Assembly: GCA_914767715.1 (NCBI GenBank)
Contig: OU612070.1
Span: 6,777,501 to 6,841,500, forward strand
DNA: 64,000 nt
Direction: 5' to 3'
Source of the DNA: Membranipora membranacea
Taxonomy: Eukaryota > Bryozoa > Gymnolaemata > Cheilostomatida > Membraniporidae
Positions 61,101-64,000 of this stretch are shown one piece after another (position 1 is the first letter of the stretch; each line of letters starts with the position of its first letter). The notes below the pieces were generated by a model, which made no database searches, was not told where the DNA came from, and saw nothing but the letters and a program-made list of their open reading frames with translations. The position numbers and the translations under genes were made by a program.

Positions 61101-64000
61101 TTTCAAACTGTGTATATCTAAACTTCGTTAATGGGTAATTGCAGTACCATTTTCTTTCTATGCAACAAGCCTGAAGAATAAATAAGAACGGTATGTTGTT
61201 TTTTACTCTGTGCTCTATTTACTTTGTTCGATGTTATTTTCATTTTTTATTTCAGTGAGGTCAAAACTGAGAGTATAAGATCATTGCTATGTTTGTTTAC
61301 TCTGCTGGAGAGAAAGCAGCGCAAAGACGCAGGTAGACCAAACATGATGCTAGACAGACTATATCAATTCGAACATTTCATCGTGTATCATATCTCATGC
61401 CATAATGGAACCTATCATTAAATGCCTCTAGATAACAAAGTGTCATAACCTCTGTTACTCTTTCTTGGTTGAAATCATAGAATGACAACTACATGGTTGA
61501 AACCAAACATATGTGTGGCATGACCACATTTACATCCAACTTGTTTGTGGTGTTGCGCTATGAGGAATCTTTGTATTCTATAATAAGTACTTCTCCATTT
61601 TATCATTATTATACTGTGTGGGCTTCAGTCGATGGTTTTGTAGTGTGATACCATTAACTGTTATTTTGATATCCCAGGTAAAGTGGCGACTCAGAGAATT
61701 GAGACAGCTATCAGAGTTATATATCAGGAGTTATACGCCAGTATTAAACACGAGGCTCAGTCTAAAACTAAGGGCTTTATGAGGAATACACTGGAGAGAT
61801 TTATATCATCAGGTAACCAAAATGTTATCATTTTGATCATTGAACGGTCATATTTCTCATAACTGAAGCTGTGAATTTGTTTTGTACCATCTGAATATGT
61901 TGCCATATCATTGGAGATAAATTCAATCGATGACTTAAAACATGATAAATATTACCTTATATATATATGAAAGATAGTTTGATCTCTTATATTTATTAGC
62001 TATCCGTACTGAGCCCCAGTGTAAGTATACTCCCAGTCATGTCAGCATAGAGGTTTTGTGTTGTAGATATTGTTGGCGTTTCTCTAAGGCTGTTCGTTGG
62101 CATTCCTGCACGTGCTTTGCTTGTTTCACCTTTCCATACTAACCAAGTCTTAGTTCAGAGTAGACTTTTTGCAACTTGAATTACCTATTCTGTTGAATGT
62201 GCAACACTTTGTTTCTATTTCATGGAACTGTTGCCATCCTCTTCTAGGATTTCTTATATTAACATTATCATGCCTAAAATTTCCTTGCTGCTGATAATGC
62301 TAATGCTCCGCTATTTATGGCCATAGTTCGGGTTTCTCTAGTTTGGGCTTCCAACCAGGACAAACAATCTATTCGGACTTTCTAAACCAGACTTTTAGAA
62401 ACACAAATAATTTTTTCAGATGCTGCCTCTTCAGCTGGTCTAGAAGAATCAGGGACATTCTCAGTGCGCCGTGAGTCTGTACAGGTGGTCCCCCTCACTG
62501 CATCCATGACTAGTCTGGCTGGGCTTGGATCTGAGTCTAAAGCTAACAAATCTAGTCTTATGGAGATGCTGTTAAATGTGTTAGAGAGCTTCACAAGCTA
62601 TTCACTTTACAGAGGTCAGTACATACGAACAGATGGGATAATGCTCCATACACAACAGCATTGGCTTGCACAATGTTTGGCGTCTCATTTTGTTTCCAGC
62701 ACAGAATATTCTCCAGCTACAACACTAATTTATAAGTTTATATGTGACAGATTCGGCAACATTCAATATTTAGTTACCCAGGTACGAAAAATGTCAATAA
62801 AATTTGTTTGTGTATGTTGACATATGCATAATCAGTGCAATTTTTAAACAAAGATGGAGCCTGAAATCTGATCAATGAGATGCGCCATGACCAGCTTTCT
62901 GTGAAATAAGTCCCACATAGCCGCTTAACACTGACAATCAACCAACTAAACCATTTAAATCAATTTAGTGACTTAGTATGTTACTAGCCCCTACTGATGA
63001 TTTGTTGCTTTTCATTATAGTGGATGGTTGCCATAGAGAGGAAAACAATTTAGCCAGTATTACCGAGCTTCTTATAGATTCACTTACCGATCAGCAAGAT
63101 GCAGAGAGTAGAAAATCTATTTGGAAAAGTATTATTGACTCAGAGAAAGTCAGACTCACTATCTGGAAGCAGGTTTGTTTAAATATAAGAATAAAAGTTT
63201 TCATAAATAAAAAAGAAATGCTGGAGCTTCTGCCTTTGTTGATTGCTCTCAGCTCATAGTATAGGTGTCGGCATACTCTAGCAAAAATTACTGGAGAAAG
63301 TCTACTTTTGCCATAACAGACTCTACTGTGTATCGTGCTTATCATCTCATGTTCTGGTTCTATTTCAGTTGTCGTTAATATTGACGTTCATTCTCTCTCC
63401 ATCATGTGATATATTTACTGCTGAATCAGTATTCACTATCATCACACAACTCCCAGACACCAATCAGCGCAAGATTGTCGACCATATTCAGGTAAGAGTG
63501 AACTGCCATCATTTTTGGTCTCGGTACAATGATGAATATTTAAGTACAACATTTTTTCACTCTGACTTTGATGTGTCAGTTTTTTCTGCCATTTGCTTCT
63601 TCTCTGATTGTGCAGCGGAAAACTGCTGGGCAGGAACCTTAGTAAAAATATTTGTAATTGAGACTGTGAGACCATGACAGCCACAATTTGATTTGTTCAT
63701 TAAATTAATGTTAATTTGAACTTTATTGTACTATTTATAGCTGAATGACTTTTTGGTGACAAATGTAGAAAGGTTTGTTCAGACACACACCCTCAAATCA
63801 AGTACTGAATCCTTCTTATTGAGAATAAGAAACAAGTTCAGTACCAACATCAGATCAGCCAATCAGAAACCAGCAAATACGGCCAATACGGGCAATCAGA
63901 AGACGGGTCCTGGTGTGGGACCAATAAACAAGGATGAGGCTGAAAGCTCTAAGTTAGAAGAATGGAATGAGTGGTATTCAAACAAGAGGAAGGAGTGGAA
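32994..64000 (+). CDS. LYST: Lysosomal trafficking regulator (LYST), BEACH family, partial (C terminus beyond window)
   Basis: I assembled 40 exons with GT..AG borders and matching phases, about 2,280 codons, open at the window end. The start ATG (32994) has an in-frame TAA 9 bases upstream. The order of recognisable segments follows LYST: the Lys/His-rich exon 8, the GGCCCM exon 9, an acidic Ser-rich linker (exon 16), a concanavalin-like lectin/LamG domain (exons 20-23), an FARA-like end of exon 24, ARM-like helices with VLLDWTVW (exon 26) and HPAASTYIQYD (exon 27), then NGLVQVLCN (exon 34). LYST is a very large cytosolic protein controlling lysosome and granule size; its loss causes Chediak-Higashi syndrome in humans. 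The PH-BEACH-WD40 part must lie downstream. The N-terminal part appears shorter than the vertebrate one. Orthology rests on my recognition of these segments, not on a search. Confidence 0.9.
34592..35275. mobile_element. Head-to-head pair of tRNA-derived SINE-like copies (foldback), LYST intron 3
   Basis: A 684-bp inverted repeat. The outer about 120 bp of each arm are almost identical (ttaaagactttgtttgagg at the left, its complement at the right). Identity falls toward the centre. Near the middle each arm has a Pol III B-box-like block: GGGTTCGATTCCC on the minus strand (about 34885-34897) and GGGTTCGAGACC on the plus strand (about 35012-35023), preceded by tRNA-like tggtgtgagggtagcg and tggtgttagcggcg. 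I read this as two SINEs inserted head to head. TTAA occurs at both outer ends, but this is expected by symmetry. The right end lies about 20 bp from LYST exon 4. Confidence 0.75.
36876..36952. mobile_element. Miniature inverted-repeat element, TAGATCAAG family, copy b
   Basis: 77 bp in LYST intron 5, starting TAGATCAAAGTATGATCC and ending GGATCAAACTTATACTA. It is flanked on both sides by the exact 9-bp direct repeat gctaaaacc (36867-36875 and 36953-36961). A 9-bp duplication points to a Mutator-type transposase acting in trans. The inverted arms extend about 25 bp (through ccaatttacc). Confidence 0.85.
40473..47862 (+). CDS. LYST: LYST exons 10-19 (helical repeats and acidic linker)
   Basis: Exons: 40473-40709, 41049-41206, 41593-41737, 42526-42640, 43113-43266, 43537-43716, 44089-44209, 45164-45289, 45400-45590, 47686-47862. 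Helical Leu-rich sequence dominates. Exon 16 is a disordered acidic linker (KSSEESDCDSWEITPNTSS, ending SDEYEADDESY), placed as in vertebrate LYST. Exon 17 needs the second AG of tagag as acceptor (exon starts 45164); the first would give an early stop. Intron 18 (45591-47685) contains the Canopy-like gene on the minus strand. Confidence 0.82.
41361..41486. mobile_element. Small element with AAGTGCTCAAACT inverted ends
   Basis: In LYST intron 11, aaagtgctcaaactttg (left) and cacagtttgagcacttg (right) are inverted copies about 95 bp apart. An inner pair (aacattcccaac/tgtgggact region) is weaker. No clear target duplication. A similar cggcacagtttgagc block is at about 58607-58621. Confidence 0.6.
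41920..42238. mobile_element. 319-bp element with 31-bp perfect terminal inverted repeats
   Basis: It lies in LYST intron 12. The left end ggccacaccaaattgatgtc and the right end are exact complements over 31 bp, through cttgatctagat. tta flanks both sides, a probable 3-bp target duplication. The inside is an array of AT-rich segments spaced by ccctccagcctcc-type C/T blocks, four or five times. No coding capacity, so it is a non-autonomous DNA transposon. Confidence 0.85.
46362..46952 (-). CDS. Canopy-family (saposin-like) ER luminal protein, nested in LYST intron 18
   Basis: Intronless 196-residue protein. A signal peptide (MKLIVLIALGLVVSVFG) follows the second Met at residue 8, the likelier start; the first Met only adds MCKQTDT. 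Six cysteines (DLACAACLAVI, MESICDQ, VDACKKF, KICVNISGDC) have the spacing of the saposin-like Canopy domain, and the protein ends KKNDEL, an ER-retrieval signal of KDEL type. Canopy proteins are ER chaperone-like factors that help mature membrane receptors such as FGF, LDL and Toll-like receptors. The gene is antisense within a LYST intron. Length fits the Canopy1/2 group (about 180-190 residues); I cannot say which paralogue. Confidence 0.87.
   Translation of the reverse strand: MCKQTDTMKLIVLIALGLVVSVFGQPGGKPIFSAKDDVDERDLACAACLAVIDIVDTAMEKKSFDGVESRLYEVMESICDQKNFPAYDFIPPKMVDACKKFVGNIDDEELMTLLQRYYSASEEKRPERRRLERKICVNISGDCVGSKRVEVHKKSYAEKVAEAAEMDEKFDVDVDDLIKQQGGKVRQPHPKKNDEL
47579..47600. repeat. 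Poly-C tract, about 22 bases
   Basis: An uninterrupted C run just upstream of LYST exon 19. Similar but shorter C runs occur near 19325, 26908 and 58950. Length in assemblies is unreliable. Confidence 0.9.
48221..48268. repeat. GC-rich short repeat, partner of 18614-18660
   Basis: tagtctgagcccccc, then ttttgcccctcgtccgacgg, then ccccccggg, in LYST intron 19 about 90 bp before exon 20. Same orientation as the other copy. Confidence 0.7.
48359..50317 (+). CDS. LYST: LYST exons 20-23 (concanavalin/LamG-like domain)
   Basis: Exons: 48359-48569, 48884-49104, 49615-49789, 50115-50317, residues about 1018-1287. The pattern VSAVIWLYLDG, NKWQMISFTADLK, FSLGVDGRLVKAG, DINIGQRSN and ALIFKG is the beta-sandwich signature of the lectin-like domain found before the helical middle of LYST and other BEACH proteins. 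ELFSLGPRYDSFS then matches the typical domain exit. Its ligand is unknown in the family. Confidence 0.85.
49126..49260. mobile_element. Miniature inverted-repeat element, TAGATCAAG family, copy c (nearly full hairpin)
   Basis: 135 bp in LYST intron 21, starting TAGATCAAGTTTGATCCA and ending GGATCAAACTTTATCTA. It is flanked by the exact 9-bp direct repeat gtcagctcc (49117-49125 and 49261-49269). Arms pair over about 60 bp, through ccctcattggaattgcc and a C/G-run, to a short loop near ccttttccttcgg. Same ends as copies a and b but a different inside. Confidence 0.9.
49316..49468. repeat. Inverted repeat with aaaacagtgcccaca arms
   Basis: aaacagtgcccacattt and its near complement aatgtgtgggcactgtttt are about 115 bp apart in LYST intron 21, just after copy c of the TAGATCAAG family. 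Probably another small non-autonomous element. Confidence 0.6.
50665..54891 (+). CDS. LYST: LYST exons 24-28
   Basis: Exons: 50665-50901, 51338-51508, 52205-52438, 52776-52977, 54730-54891. Exon 24 ends GGINLLLYMFAR. Exon 26 holds DFIQQVLLDWTVWETRL, and exon 27 ends with the HPAASTYIQYDKTRLYPS block, close to the HPPTNTYV-type block of vertebrate LYST. Exon 28 begins a disordered, Ser/Asp-rich linker (MNRKSSPNMGILRRLRTDS). Confidence 0.85.
53565..53790. repeat. Inverted repeat with cctagtgccctca arms
   Basis: ccctagtgccctcacta (about 53565) and ggtgagggcactagg (about 53771) are inverted copies roughly 190 bp apart in LYST intron 27. A possible decayed small transposon. Confidence 0.55.
56221..57396 (-). 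CDS. P2X-type ATP-gated cation channel, nested in LYST intron 28
   Basis: Intronless, 391 residues, full family length. The N-terminal YETPR (15-19) is the conserved Y-x-T-x-R/K site. TM1 is about 33-50. TKVKG (66-70) supplies the ATP-binding lysine pair K67/K69. Ten ectodomain cysteines follow the usual six-two-two order (114, 125, 131, 149, 156, 162; 213, 223; 260, 268). NFTRAF holds the conserved Thr. The usual Asn-Phe-Arg motif reads NIR (283-285), and K302 in KLIKAYGI matches the third binding lysine. TM2 (about 320-348) contains GSGLGLL and the conserved Asp343. P2X subunits form trimers opened by extracellular ATP. Start ATG-ATG directly follows an in-frame TAG, which fixes the 5' limit of the frame unless an upstream exon is spliced in. 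It lies antisense in a LYST intron. Confidence 0.95.
   Translation of the reverse strand: MMAKSDMMGNLIFSYETPRVVHIRSRLGILYRIVQLAIISYIVVYVLIINKGYQSFDRASISCSTTKVKGIGLTDIPKRPVWDAADLLIPSQSNGGFFLGTNLVITENQTQRRCPEHVDVTGSRCLTDADCSPIGKAYLLGHGVTTGYCNQTAKTCMIHSWCEIENDDARMEHLVNFTRAFTVFIRNHVHFPKFKVSKTNLFDLMSEGYLHTCLNDQVSDRYCPVFSVSDMVDMVSEDEALSEGIWTTGGVISIKIDWDCNLDYAGECTPKYSFERLDNSGYNIRQPMYYYNNGTTERKLIKAYGILFTIETRAEARKFDVINLLLNTGSGLGLLTISSLICDVILAYTHTNRAYYKGHIAQNMPKRRSPKLNQDQPQIFVIETSESSSNS
58299..64000 (+). CDS. LYST: LYST exons 29-40 (linker, C-terminal ARM-like region), open at window end
   Basis: Exons: 58299-58460, 58721-58852, 59184-59326, 59782-59936, 60245-60362, 60677-60855, 61256-61332, 61678-61812, 62420-62781, 63041-63172, 63369-63491, 63741 to beyond 64000. 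Exons 28-30 form a Ser/Asp/Thr-rich disordered linker of about 150 residues. Helical blocks follow (FLNHGDINVIYSTLK, FISRRGFHLIASQLN, LQNGLVQVLCNCFYSLN, ATQRIETAIRVIYQELYAS) in the same order as vertebrate LYST before its PH-BEACH module. Exon 38 must start at 63041; the closer AG at 63019-63020 would break the frame. Confidence 0.83.
59428..59472. repeat. Hairpin with gttgctcccc arms
   Basis: gttgctcccc... and ...ggggagcaac pair across about 20 bp in LYST intron 31. Outer sequence (aatgggaccc / attgggaccc) repeats directly, so this may be the core of a small element. Confidence 0.55.
60988..61035. repeat. Hairpin with gttagtggcagt arms
   Basis: gttagtggcagt and actgccactaac are perfect 12-bp inverted copies in LYST intron 34, with ctagtttctag in the loop. 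Confidence 0.8.

Noticed and set aside
1-64000. CRISPR arrays, bacterial operons or ribosomal RNA genes
   Set aside because: None seen. The gene structure is eukaryotic throughout, and the tandem repeats lack regular repeat-spacer spacing.

Overview
This window is intron-rich, AT-rich animal nuclear DNA. Its spliced genes have short GT..AG introns, and the products are metazoan: a LYST-type BEACH-family protein, a P2X ATP-gated channel, a Canopy-type ER protein, an F-box/LRR protein and a receptor with sushi-like domains. Many small inverted-repeat elements, a tRNA-derived SINE and decayed retroelements fit an invertebrate, possibly an early-branching one such as a sponge. That placement is a guess; no single sequence here proves it.

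Layout. Positions 1-19,800 are repeat-dominated. They hold the end of a Ty3/gypsy pol fragment, three copies of a composite interspersed repeat, two copies of an LTR-like repeat, several local duplications and a decayed LINE on the minus strand. I found no convincing host gene there. At 19,821-21,263 (minus) is an intronless F-box/LRR gene. A tRNA-derived SINE follows at about 22.07-22.37 kb (minus). From 23,014 to 29,857 (plus) I assembled a 12-exon gene of 607 codons. It encodes a signal peptide, two six-cysteine sushi-like domains, a Thr/Pro stalk, one transmembrane helix and a long His-rich cytoplasmic tail. From 32,994 to the window end (plus) runs LYST (lysosomal trafficking regulator): 40 exons with compatible phases at every junction, about 2,280 codons. 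It leaves the window before the PH-BEACH-WD40 part.

Two intronless genes lie inside LYST introns on the opposite strand: a Canopy-like ER protein with a KNDEL end (intron 18) and a complete P2X receptor (intron 28). Other LYST introns carry small transposons: a head-to-head pair of SINE-like copies (intron 3), miniature elements with 9-bp target duplications (introns 5 and 21), and an element with about 31-bp perfect terminal repeats (intron 12).

Functional links. LYST acts in lysosome and secretory-granule size control, P2X is a plasma-membrane or vacuolar ATP-gated cation channel, Canopy proteins assist folding of secreted and membrane proteins in the ER, and the sushi/mucin receptor is a surface protein. 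All but the F-box protein concern the endomembrane system or surface, but nothing in the sequence shows that this neighbourhood is functional rather than accidental. The least familiar item is the 607-residue receptor.
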